Below are positions 8,011-14,939 of a stretch of DNA of 17,553 nt, one piece after another (position 1 is the stretch's first letter; the number at the start of each line of letters is the position of its first letter). This DNA is from SOIA01 sp050116035 (lineage in GTDB: Bacteria > Acidobacteriota > Aminicenantia > Aminicenantales > Aminicenantaceae). The position numbers were made by a program, and so were the translations under genes. The notes under the pieces are model-generated. The model worked only from the letters and a program-made list of their open reading frames with translations. It ran no database searches and was not told the origin of the DNA. The stretch spans positions 1 to 17,553 of the forward strand of contig JASFPJ010000028.1 of the NCBI GenBank assembly GCA_050116035.1. The letters are read 5' to 3'.

Positions 8011-8331
8011 TTGGATAAACACATCCTGGTTTTAACAACAGCCCCAGAGGAAAAAAGCGGCCAGACAATTGCCACGCATTTGTTGGAAGAAAGACTGGCA
8101 GCCTGCGTGACCATTTCTCCCGCTTCTCAGTCTCTCTACTGGTGGAAAGAAAAAATTGCAAAAGAGCCAGAACACATTCTCTTCATTAAAACCAGAGCGG
8201 CTCTTTATCCAGAACTGGAAAAAAAGATTCGAGAGATTCACCCGTATGAGGTTCCGGAAATCATCGTCCTTCCTATCCAGAAAGGCTCGACAGAATATTT
8301 GAACTGGATTGATAAGGAAACCAAAAGCTAG
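8011..8331 (+). CDS. cutA: Divalent-cation tolerance protein CutA
   Basis: This 106-residue protein matches CutA1 in length and pattern: the VLTTAPEEKSGQTIATHLLEERLAACVT start, the SLYWWKEKI strand pair, ILFIKTRAALYPELEKKI and the hallmark HPYEVPEIIVLPI. CutA forms very stable trimers in the cytoplasm and has been linked to copper and other divalent-ion tolerance, although its mechanism is unclear. The start is a TTG 4 nt after AGGTGG (8001-8006), and no ATG or GTG lies closer to the conserved start. The stop codon TAG shares the CTAG tetranucleotide with the stop of the convergent gene on the minus strand. The 82-bp gap upstream has no strong promoter, so readthrough from the peptidase gene is likely. 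Confidence 0.92.
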   Translation: MDKHILVLTTAPEEKSGQTIATHLLEERLAACVTISPASQSLYWWKEKIAKEPEHILFIKTRAALYPELEKKIREIHPYEVPEIIVLPIQKGSTEYLNWIDKETKS

Positions 8332-9275
8332 GAATACTTCCTCTGGACTTTCTGAGCGATTTTTATGGTGTTGAGATGGATGGAAACAGTATCTCTCACA
8401 TCAAAGGCATAGCCACCCGCGAATAGAACGGCCACAGGAAGGCGAAGTTTCCGGGCTTCCTCGATCACGATCCTGTCCCGTTCCCTCAGGCCTTCATGTG
8501 TCAGCCTCAGACTCCCCAACTGATCTTTTTCGTAAGGATCAGCTCCCGCAAGATAAAAAACCAGATCAGGCTGAAACTCCTCATACAGACGCGGGAAATA
8601 CGAACGGAGCTTTTTCAGATATTTCTCATCTCCGTCCCCTGACCACAGGCCCACATCCACAGAACTCGAGGGCTTTTGAGCCGGATAGTTATCCATCTGG
8701 TGAATAGAGAAAGTGAACGCATAGTCTTTTTTTGAAAAGATGAAGGCATTTCCATTCCCCTGATGAAGGTCACAATCAACAACCATGGCCTTCTGTATTT
8801 TTCCCTCGTGTTTCATCTTCTCCAAGGATACGGCCACATCATTCAAGACACAGAAGCCTTCCCCGTGGTCAGGAAAAGAATGATGAAATCCACCACCGAT
8901 ATGCACGGCGAGGCCATCCTCAAGAGCCCTTTCAGCCACAAGAATGGTTCCCCCCACGAACCGCAGCGCAAATTCCAGAAGCTCTGGTGAATAAGGAAGT
9001 TCTAGGGTTAATATTTCAGAATGGGATAGAGTCCCTGATTTCAATTTCTTTATGAATCGGGGAGTATGAACCAAAAGGAGATCTTCATCTGTGGGAAGAA
9101 GGGGAAGAAGAAAATCGTCTTTTTTGGCTCCCATGCGGAGGAGCGCTTCATAGATGAGCCTGTACTTCTCTACTGGAAAGACATGCTCTCCGATGTTGAC
9201 CATCCAGTAATCATCGCTGTAGATGAATTTAAAAGGAAATCCGCGCTTTCGCAATAAGTGGACCATGTCTATCAT
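8328..9275 (-). CDS. Histone deacetylase / acetylpolyamine amidohydrolase family protein
   Basis: This 315-residue enzyme has the arginase-deacetylase fold signature of classical zinc deacetylases. The charge-relay His pair is GFHHSFPDHGEGFC (His131-His132), the zinc ligands are Asp169 and His171 in DCDLHQGNG and Asp246 in AGADPY, and the transition-state Tyr is Tyr289 in AGGYA. All catalytic residues are therefore present. Bacterial members act on acetylated polyamines, on lysine side chains of enzymes such as acetyl-CoA synthetase (AcuC), or on other small acyl amides; none of these can be chosen here. Neither the ATG at 9275 nor the alternative at 9266 has a good ribosome site. The gene is convergent with cutA, with a 4-nt overlap of their ends. 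Confidence 0.9.
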   Translation of the reverse strand: MIDMVHLLRKRGFPFKFIYSDDYWMVNIGEHVFPVEKYRLIYEALLRMGAKKDDFLLPLLPTDEDLLLVHTPRFIKKLKSGTLSHSEILTLELPYSPELLEFALRFVGGTILVAERALEDGLAVHIGGGFHHSFPDHGEGFCVLNDVAVSLEKMKHEGKIQKAMVVDCDLHQGNGNAFIFSKKDYAFTFSIHQMDNYPAQKPSSSVDVGLWSGDGDEKYLKKLRSYFPRLYEEFQPDLVFYLAGADPYEKDQLGSLRLTHEGLRERDRIVIEEARKLRLPVAVLFAGGYAFDVRDTVSIHLNTIKIAQKVQRKYS

Positions 9276-9288
9276 TCAATCAATCAGG

Positions 9289-9306
9289 CTTTGATAACTT
9301 TGATAA
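9289..9306. repeat. Tandem 9-bp direct repeat upstream of the deacetylase gene
   Basis: CTTTGATAA occurs twice in perfect tandem at 9289-9297 and 9298-9306, starting 13 bp upstream of the annotated deacetylase start. A related string, CTGATAAAG, occurs in the right arm of the nearby inverted repeat. It could be a regulator site or simply part of the degenerate repeat. Confidence 0.5.
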
Positions 9307-9313
9307 TCTCGCC

Positions 9314-9415
9314 GTTAGGCCTTGCAAGTCGAAAAACAAGGATCAGGATTTGCCAATACTTATGCATGTAAGACAAGAATTAAATATAAATCTGGCAATC
9401 CTGATAAAGCCTAAC
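9314..9415. repeat. Imperfect inverted repeat between ppdK and the deacetylase gene
   Basis: The outer arms are GTTAGGC at 9314-9320 and its complement GCCTAAC at 9409-9415. The inner arms are ATCAGGATTTGCCA (9342-9355) and TGGCAATCCTGAT (9393-9405), which pair with a single bulged base. The AT-rich centre is about 37 bp. It contains no ORF and is followed by no T-run, so it does not look like a simple terminator. It shares the string AGGCCTTGC with the element at 12254-12440 and may be a decayed relative of it. Confidence 0.55.
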
Positions 9416-9461
9416 CCTAGAATACTGATTCAACTTCCATAGCCTGACTCCACCACTTCCA

Positions 9462-12176
9462 TCAGGACTTATCCGTTTTCTCCATCAGCGCGATTTGGGC
9501 CGCAGCCAGACGAGCAATGGGAACCTGATAGGCAGAACAACTCACATAGCTGAGGCCGATTTTATGGCAGAAGAAGATGGAACGGGGGTCTCCACCATGA
9601 ACACCGCAGATGCCGATTTTTAGGTTGGGCTTTGTTTTCCGGCCTTTTTCAACAGCCATCCTCATGAGCTCCCCGACTCCGTCGACATCCACAGTCTCAA
9701 AGGGATTGTTCTTCCAGATTCCATGGGCCAGATAATGGGCCAAAAAACCAGCTCCGTCATCCCTGGAAAGGCCGTAAATCGTCTGTGTTAAGTCATTGGT
9801 CCCGAACGAAAAAAACTCGGCTTCCTCCGCTATCTTGTCAGCAGTGATGGCCGCGCGCGGAATCTCGATCATCGTTCCCACCGAATACTCCACTTTGACA
9901 TGGTACTCATCCATCACTCGGGCAGCTACTTCCTGGATAATCCGCTTCTGGTTGGAAAGCTCTTCTTTTGTTCCGACGAGAGGAACCATGATCTCAGGGT
10001 AAGCTCTCTCCCTTTCCTTGGCCAGCTGACAGACTGCCTCGAAAATCGCAGTCGCTTGCATTTCGATGATTTCAGGATAAGAAATTCCCAGGCGACAGCC
10101 TCTGTGCCCGAGCATGGGATTGAATTCGGAAAGAGCTTTGACACGTTCGAGAAGTTTTTCCACTTCCCGGATTTTATCCTGCTTACCCTTCGACGCTTTT
10201 AAAACCGCAAGCTCCACCATGAGGTCTTCTTTCCGAGGGAGAAATTCATGCAGAGGTGGATCGAGCATGCGGATATTGACTGGATGGCCTTTCATCGCCT
10301 TAAGCAATCCATAGAAATCTTTTTTCTGATACGGCAGAAGTTTGCTCAAAGCTTTCCGTCTGTCCTCTTCGGTTTCGGATAGAATCATCTGTTTGATAAG
10401 AGGGAGCCTTTCTTTCTCGAAAAACATGTGTTCTGTCCGCGCCAGTCCGATTCCCTCAGCTCCCAATGCGAGTGCTACCTTTGCATCTTCCGGTGTGTCC
10501 GTGTTGGCCCGAATCCATAATTTTTTCACCTGGTCAGCCCAGTAAAGCAGTTTTGTAAAATCCTGGTAAATCTCTGATTCCTTTGATTTCTTCTCTCCGC
10601 TGATGACTTGTATAATTTCAGAAGGCTGAGTGGGTATTTCACCCAGAAAAACCTCTCCTGATGTTCCATCGATAGATACCCAATCTCCCTCTTTGACTTT
10701 TGCTTCTCCAACGAGAAAGAATCTATGTTCTTCATCAGGCCTTATGTCTCCACATCCGACAACAGCCGGTTTCCCCATCTGTCGTCCGACAACAGCGGCA
10801 TGGGAGGTCATGCCACCCGTCGCAGTGAGAATCCCTTGCGATGCGCTCATCCCATGAATGTCATCCGGGGATGTCTCATCCCTGACAAGCAGGACCTTTT
10901 TCCCTTTTTTTTCCCAGGCGACAGCTTCATCAGCCGTGAACACCACATGCCCGGCCGCCGCGCCGGGTGAAGCCGTAAGTCCCTTGGCGAGGACTTGAAA
11001 TTTTTCTTTCTCCGCCGCATCAAAAACAGGATGGAGAAGCTGGTTTAACGCATCAGGCTCCACCAACATCAATGCTTGTTCTTTACTGATCAGGCCTTCC
11101 TCAACCATATCCACAGCAATCTTGACAGCGGCCAAACCTGTCCGTTTGCCGCTCCTTGTCTGCAGCATATACAGCTTGTCTTCCTGGATGGTGAACTCAA
11201 AATCCTGGACATCACGGTAGTGTTTCTCCAGCCTGCTGGTGATCTGCTTCAATTCTTTGTGAGCCGATGGCATTTCCTTTTCCAATGATCTCAGGGGAGC
11301 AGGCGTTCGAACCCCTGCCACGACATCCTCTCCTTGAGCATTGAAAAGATATTCGCCGTACAACTCTCTCTTTCCAGACGCTGGATTCCTTGTGAATCCA
11401 ACACCTGTCGCAGATCTCTCTCCAATATTCCCAAAAACCATCTGCTGGACGTTAACGGCCGTCCCCAGGTCATCTGGGATGTAATTCAAACGGCGATAAG
11501 TCACGGCACGAGGATTGTTCCAGGATTCGAACACAGCTGAAATGGACATGAGCAGCTGGTCTTTCACATCTTGAGGAAAATCCTTCCCCGTCTCTTTTTT
11601 GATGAGTTTTTTATAATCAGAGATCAATCCTTCCAGGTCTTCTTCTGAGAGTTCGTGATCTTGAGCGACCTTTTTCTCTCCCTTCTTTTTTTTCAGAATT
11701 TCTTCAAACTTTTTCTTGGGGATTCCCAGGACGACGTCTCCGAACATGTGAATCAAACGGCGATAGCAGTCTAAGGCGAACCGTCTGTTCTGACTCTTTC
11801 CGGCCAAGGCATCGAGAGTCTTATCATTCAGACCAAGGTTGAGAACCGTATCCATCATACCTGGCATGGAGATCTTTGCGCCTGAACGCACAGACACGAG
11901 AAGTGGATTTTTCTCCCCTCCGAATGTCTGTTTGGTCATATCCTCCAGCCTTTTCAAGTGGCGAAGAATTTCCTGTTTGGTATCAGGGGGAATTTTATTC
12001 CCCAGCTTTGCGTAAGAGTTGCAGGTTTCTGTCGAAACCGTAAAACCTGGGGGGACAGGCAGCCCGATTCCAGCCATTTCAGCCAGGTTGGCTCCCTTTC
12101 CTCCGAGGATATCCTTCATATTTTTATCGCCTTCAGTCCTATCCTTTCCGAAAAAGTACACATGTTTTTTTGACAT
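9462..12176 (-). CDS. ppdK: Pyruvate, phosphate dikinase
   Basis: PPDK interconverts pyruvate + ATP + Pi and PEP + AMP + PPi, serving glycolysis or gluconeogenesis in many anaerobes. The 904-residue length is typical. In order: the nucleotide-binding domain with GGKGANLAEM (25-34) and SVRSGAKISMPGMMDT (about 95-110), the swivelling phosphohistidine domain with GGMTSHAAVVGRQMGKP (His at about 459), and the C-terminal PEP/pyruvate TIM barrel with LGHRGCRLG, SFGTNDLTQT and the catalytic Cys857. The motif after that Cys reads GICGVHGGDP, where nearly all homologues I recall have Glu in place of Val859. The ATG is preceded by TGAGGAG (12184-12190). The gene appears monocistronic with its own promoter. 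Confidence 0.97.
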   Translation of the reverse strand: MSKKHVYFFGKDRTEGDKNMKDILGGKGANLAEMAGIGLPVPPGFTVSTETCNSYAKLGNKIPPDTKQEILRHLKRLEDMTKQTFGGEKNPLLVSVRSGAKISMPGMMDTVLNLGLNDKTLDALAGKSQNRRFALDCYRRLIHMFGDVVLGIPKKKFEEILKKKKGEKKVAQDHELSEEDLEGLISDYKKLIKKETGKDFPQDVKDQLLMSISAVFESWNNPRAVTYRRLNYIPDDLGTAVNVQQMVFGNIGERSATGVGFTRNPASGKRELYGEYLFNAQGEDVVAGVRTPAPLRSLEKEMPSAHKELKQITSRLEKHYRDVQDFEFTIQEDKLYMLQTRSGKRTGLAAVKIAVDMVEEGLISKEQALMLVEPDALNQLLHPVFDAAEKEKFQVLAKGLTASPGAAAGHVVFTADEAVAWEKKGKKVLLVRDETSPDDIHGMSASQGILTATGGMTSHAAVVGRQMGKPAVVGCGDIRPDEEHRFFLVGEAKVKEGDWVSIDGTSGEVFLGEIPTQPSEIIQVISGEKKSKESEIYQDFTKLLYWADQVKKLWIRANTDTPEDAKVALALGAEGIGLARTEHMFFEKERLPLIKQMILSETEEDRRKALSKLLPYQKKDFYGLLKAMKGHPVNIRMLDPPLHEFLPRKEDLMVELAVLKASKGKQDKIREVEKLLERVKALSEFNPMLGHRGCRLGISYPEIIEMQATAIFEAVCQLAKERERAYPEIMVPLVGTKEELSNQKRIIQEVAARVMDEYHVKVEYSVGTMIEIPRAAITADKIAEEAEFFSFGTNDLTQTIYGLSRDDGAGFLAHYLAHGIWKNNPFETVDVDGVGELMRMAVEKGRKTKPNLKIGICGVHGGDPRSIFFCHKIGLSYVSCSAYQVPIARLAAAQIALMEKTDKS

Positions 12177-12205
12177 CGTCTAACTCCTCATTAAATTAAA
12201 CCAAA

Positions 12206-12234
12206 AATATACACATATCCCTACTAAAATTCAA
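12206..12234 (-). promoter_or_regulatory. Predicted ppdK promoter
   Basis: On the minus strand TTGAAT (12234-12229) and TATATT (12211-12206) are separated by 17 bp. The predicted start near 12199 leaves a leader of about 22 nt that contains the TGAGGAG ribosome site. It sits directly beside the palindromic element that begins at 12254. Confidence 0.55.
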
Positions 12235-12253
12235 GTAACCTGGGGTCACGGTT

Positions 12254-12440
12254 GGGGTCGCATCTCAACATTCGACATTATTTGGGATCAGGCCTTGCTA
12301 GGATAAGTGTTAAGTGTCTGATATATATGTTTAAATCTTCTCCTGCTGATATGGCCTAATCCTATTTTCTTCAAAATGCTAAGCTGGGATGCGCTTTTTT
12401 CCCGAGATGAGCTGAATGTCAAATGTTAAGATGCGATCCC
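12254..12440. mobile_element. MITE-like palindromic element with 26-bp terminal inverted repeats
   Basis: The left arm (12254-12279, beginning GGGGTCGCATCTCAACATT) and the right arm (12415-12440) are inverted copies matching at 23 of 26 positions. Inside them a second inverted pair, GGATCAGGCC (12285-12294) and GGCCTAATCC (12353-12362), matches at 9 of 10. The 187-bp unit has no ORF of its own and no obvious target duplication. Its right arm encodes the last six residues and the stop of the MauE-like gene. The arms recall palindromes associated with IS200-like/RAYT transposases, but that is from memory; no transposase is in the window. Confidence 0.7.
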
Positions 12441-12862
12441 TTTTTTCTTCTTTGCGGGATACTGGAAAAAAATATGCTGAGCGAGAAAAAGAGCAAAACA
12501 CAATCCATCAACAATAATTTATAATCCACGCTCCGACTGAGGCTCCCGAAGCAGCCGCAATCAATATCCAGCCCCCTTATAAGGGTCACGATAATCAGCC
12601 CGAGAAAAACCACCAAAGAACCGGATAGTATGAAGGAAGCCGATTCACGGAATATTCCCAAGAGCAATAATAATCCGCAAATTACCTCTATCCAAGGAAT
12701 GATGAGCGCCAGGAAAAGCGACACAGACTGGGAGAAAATCCTGTAGTTGGCAATGTTCTGGGCAAAATCCAGAGGGTCGAATATTTTTGAGAGTCCTGCC
12801 CAGATAAACACTCCTCCGACCACAAGCCGGAATAAAAGAAGAATATACTTATTTCCAATCAT
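12419..12862 (-). CDS. MauE/DoxX-family redox-associated membrane protein
   Basis: This 147-residue protein has four hydrophobic segments (about residues 7-24, 46-69, 75-97 and 113-134) and the DCGCFG motif (Cys102, Cys104) characteristic of MauE-type proteins. The N-terminal LLFRLVVGGVFIWAGLSKIFDP matches the DoxX/MauE family start. MauE-like proteins are linked to disulfide or electron transfer across the membrane. The gene overlaps the 3' end of the rhodanese gene by 14 nt, so the two products probably act together. The last residues, GSHLNI, and the TGA stop come from the right arm of the adjoining palindromic repeat, so the native C-terminus may have been replaced. The ATG has AGGGA only 2 nt away, so coupling to the upstream ORF is likely. 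Confidence 0.82.
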   Translation of the reverse strand: MIGNKYILLLFRLVVGGVFIWAGLSKIFDPLDFAQNIANYRIFSQSVSLFLALIIPWIEVICGLLLLLGIFRESASFILSGSLVVFLGLIIVTLIRGLDIDCGCFGSLSRSVDYKLLLMDCVLLFFSLSIFFSSIPQRRKKGSHLNI

Positions 12863-13388
12863 CTTCCCTGGACACAGGCAGCCCCTCTCTCACCCATTCT
12901 TCCCAGCCGCCAAAAAAGATTCTGATATCCTGAAAGCCATTTTCATGAAGCAGCTTGGCGAGTTCTACGCTCGACTGACATTCATTCGCATCACAGTACA
13001 CCACATAAATCCCCTCAAGAGGGTACGGTTCCATATTCAAATCCTCTTTCTTCTTCTTCTCCACGAATGGGATGTTCACCGCTCCAAAAATGTGGCCTTC
13101 TTTGAAATCCTCTGTCGCCCGGCTGTCAATAAACAGCGCACTTCCTGTCGCAAAGAGCTCCTCAGCTTCTCCGAGTGTGATGAAGACGACCGAAGAGTAT
13201 TCCTCCAAAGAGAAAAATCCGTACTGGAACTCCCCGCTAAAAAATCTTTTAATCAGAGAAAAATTCGCTCCCAATCCAATAATTGAACTGAAGAGCAGAA
13301 TGAATGCCATGCGCAGGATCATCTTTTTTAAAGACAAGGGCCCTGCGCTTGACCGCTTCAGAGTAGCAATTACTGTTTGAATAGACAT
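12849..13388 (-). CDS. Membrane-anchored rhodanese-domain protein
   Basis: This 179-residue protein has one N-terminal membrane segment (about residues 24-43, ILRMAFILLFSSIIGLGANF) and a single rhodanese domain (about 68-175) with FIDSRATEDFKEGHIFGAVNIP and GGWEEWVREGLPV. Rhodaneses carry sulfane sulfur on an active-site Cys or serve in redox relays. Here the active loop is YCDANECQSS, with two cysteines (132 and 137) and one residue more than the usual CxxGxR loop, which suggests a thiol-disulfide or altered sulfur-transfer role. The domain should face the periplasm if the anchor is N-in. The overlap with the MauE-like gene supports a joint function. The start is uncertain: no ribosome site precedes 13388, and Met23 (13322) would keep the anchor. 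Confidence 0.85.
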   Translation of the reverse strand: MSIQTVIATLKRSSAGPLSLKKMILRMAFILLFSSIIGLGANFSLIKRFFSGEFQYGFFSLEEYSSVVFITLGEAEELFATGSALFIDSRATEDFKEGHIFGAVNIPFVEKKKKEDLNMEPYPLEGIYVVYCDANECQSSVELAKLLHENGFQDIRIFFGGWEEWVREGLPVSREDDWK

Positions 13389-13506
13389 CTCTGTTTAACC
13401 AAAAAAATGAGTCATACGCTCCATAAGAAAATCATCTTGAGTTATCGGATAGATCCTGAACAGGGATCTGTTGTCCATACTCAATAATTTAGTAACATTT
13501 TTTGGA

Positions 13507-13536
13507 TGTCATTGCCACGCTTCGCTCGCAATGACA
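13507..13536. repeat. REP-like intergenic palindrome
   Basis: A perfect 9-bp stem TGTCATTGC (13507-13515) / GCAATGACA (13528-13536) encloses CACGCTTCGCTC. On the other strand the centre reads GAGCGAAGCGTG. I recall this TCATTGCGAGCGAAGCG-type palindrome in intergenic regions of many unrelated bacteria. It lies in the 232-bp gap between the aminotransferase and rhodanese genes. Confidence 0.65.
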
Positions 13537-13569
13537 CTTTTACCCTCAGCATTTCTAATTAAAGTGTCA
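13532..13569. repeat. Second, overlapping inverted repeat
   Basis: TGACACTTT (13532-13540) and AAAGTGTCA (13561-13569) are perfect 9-bp complements with a 20-nt loop. The left arm shares bases 13532-13536 with the REP-like palindrome, so the two hairpins cannot form together in RNA. A smaller hairpin, AGATCC/GGATCT (13451-13456, 13464-13469), lies nearby. None has the T-run of a standard terminator. Confidence 0.5.
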
Positions 13570-13620
13570 CTTATTTACTGAGCAGAAACATCTGTCTGTC
13601 TTGTTAAAAAAACTCAAGAC

Positions 13621-14817
13621 CTATGAAAATAAACTCTGGTACTTTTTCAGCCCTTCCTTGAAAACGACCAAAGCCCGTTTTAAATCCTCTTCTTTGAGGA
13701 CGTAGGCCATCCGCACCTCATCCTTGCCCTTTCCCGGGGTGCAGTAGAAACCTTGAGCAGGAGCCACCATCACTGTTTCCTTATCGTGATGAAAATCAGT
13801 GAGCATCCACTGGACAAAATGTTCACAATCTTTAATCGGGAGCCGCACGATGATGTAGAAAGCCCCTTGAGGTTTATGGATGACAATTCCTTCGATATCC
13901 TTCAGCCCATCGAATAAAACATCTCTTCGTCTCTCGTATTCCTGCTTGACAGGCTTGAAGTAATCCAATCCCATGCGGTAAGCCGCCAGCGCCGCCTTCT
14001 GCTCCACAGAAGGGGGACAGAGACGGGCTTGAGCGAATTTGAGAACGGCCTGATACACATCCTCATTCCGGGTGACAACCGCTCCCACACGGGCCCCGCA
14101 ACTGCTGAAGCGCTTGGATATACTATCCACAACAATAACTCTGTCCTTGACTTCTTCGTATTCCAGGAGGCTTTTGTGTGTTCCCCCATCATAGACGAAC
14201 TCCTTGTAGACCTCATCTCCGATGAGAAACAGGTCATGTTTTTGGACAATCGAAACGACCCGCTCCAGCTCTTCAGGAGTGAAAACAGTTCCTGTGGGAT
14301 TGCTCGGAGAGCAGAGCAGGATGGCTCGGGTTTTCGTCGTGATCCGGGCTTCAATCTCATCGGCCGGAGGAAGGCGAAAACCATCCTCCACCCGCAGAGT
14401 CAGCGGAACGATTTTGACATTGGCGAAGGCCGCGTATCCGTTGTAGTTGGTGTAGAAGGGTTCAGGGATGATGATTTCATCTCCCGGGTCAGCCACGGCG
14501 CTGAACGAAAAATGGATGGCCTCCGAACCGCCGATGGTGATGACCACATTCTCTGAATCGATGGGGATGCCATAGGAATGGAAATAATCAGCAATAGCCT
14601 GCCTCAACTCCAGGAATCCCTGGGCCGGGCCATAACTCAGAACCTTCTCGTCATAACTGTGAAAGGCATCCATGATCGGCTGTGGCGTCGGGATATCCGG
14701 CTGTCCGATGTTCAGGAAGTAAACATGAATACCCCGCTCCTGGGCTTTATCCGCATAAGGCTTCAACTTCCTTATGGGAGACGGTTGGATCTCTCGACCC
14801 CTTTTGGAAATATCCAT
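13621..14817 (-). CDS. PLP-dependent class I/II aminotransferase (aspartate aminotransferase-like)
   Basis: This 398-residue fold-type I aminotransferase moves an amino group between an amino acid and a 2-oxo acid in the cytoplasm. Motifs include NIGQPDIPTPQPI at about 36-48, the PLP-phosphate region TIGGSEAIHF (94-103), Asn173 in SPSNPTG, Asp201 and Tyr204 in GDEVYKEF, and the Schiff-base Lys235 in DSISKRFSSCGARVG. The SKRFSSCGAR variant occurs in a subgroup related to AspB, so substrate specificity (aspartate, alanine or aromatic) is not certain. GGAGG (14826-14830) lies 8 nt before the ATG, and a near-consensus promoter stands upstream. It is transcribed divergently from pyrK. Confidence 0.92.
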   Translation of the reverse strand: MDISKRGREIQPSPIRKLKPYADKAQERGIHVYFLNIGQPDIPTPQPIMDAFHSYDEKVLSYGPAQGFLELRQAIADYFHSYGIPIDSENVVITIGGSEAIHFSFSAVADPGDEIIIPEPFYTNYNGYAAFANVKIVPLTLRVEDGFRLPPADEIEARITTKTRAILLCSPSNPTGTVFTPEELERVVSIVQKHDLFLIGDEVYKEFVYDGGTHKSLLEYEEVKDRVIVVDSISKRFSSCGARVGAVVTRNEDVYQAVLKFAQARLCPPSVEQKAALAAYRMGLDYFKPVKQEYERRRDVLFDGLKDIEGIVIHKPQGAFYIIVRLPIKDCEHFVQWMLTDFHHDKETVMVAPAQGFYCTPGKGKDEVRMAYVLKEEDLKRALVVFKEGLKKYQSLFS

Positions 14818-14861
14818 TTATGATTCCTCCCTGTATATGTATGAAATGGGAAGAGGTTTGA

Positions 14862-14890
14862 TTATTATTCAAACGGAAGGGGGTTGTCAA
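14862..14890 (-). promoter_or_regulatory. Predicted promoter of the aminotransferase gene
   Basis: On the minus strand a perfect TTGACA (14890-14885) and TAATAA (14867-14862) are separated by 17 bp, followed about 30 nt later by GGGAGGAATC. This is the best promoter match in the window. It stands back to back with the pyrK promoter, 8 bp away. Confidence 0.6.
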
Positions 14891-14898
14891 AGTTTTTA

Positions 14899-14927
14899 TT
14901 GCCATCGGAAAGAGATTCTGATATTTT
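14899..14927 (+). promoter_or_regulatory. Predicted promoter of the pyrKD unit
   Basis: TTGCCA (14899-14904) and TATTTT (14922-14927) are separated by 17 bp. The start would fall near 14934, only 6 nt before the TTG and about 15 nt before the alternative ATG of pyrK, leaving almost no leader. No Shine-Dalgarno is visible there. Confidence 0.45.
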
Positions 14928-14939
14928 GGTCTCGGTATT

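Noticed and set aside
9462..12176. Possible PEP synthase instead of PPDK
   Set aside because: Length, the N-terminal GGKGANLAEM, GGMTSHA and the C-terminal HGGDP motif all match PPDK; PEP synthase has a different motif after the catalytic Cys.
12285..12364. Possible CRISPR-like or tandem repeat structure in the ppdK-MauE gap
   Set aside because: The repeats are inverted, not direct, and occur once each; there are no regular spacers or cas genes.
13598..13620. GTCTTG/CAAGAC hairpin directly after the aminotransferase stop as a terminator
   Set aside because: The 6-bp stem is weak with an 11-nt loop, and the A/T run lies in the loop rather than after the stem.
14029..14556. 175-codon plus-strand ORF inside the aminotransferase gene
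   Set aside because: It is antisense to the PLP-binding core, with no ribosome site or recognisable motif.
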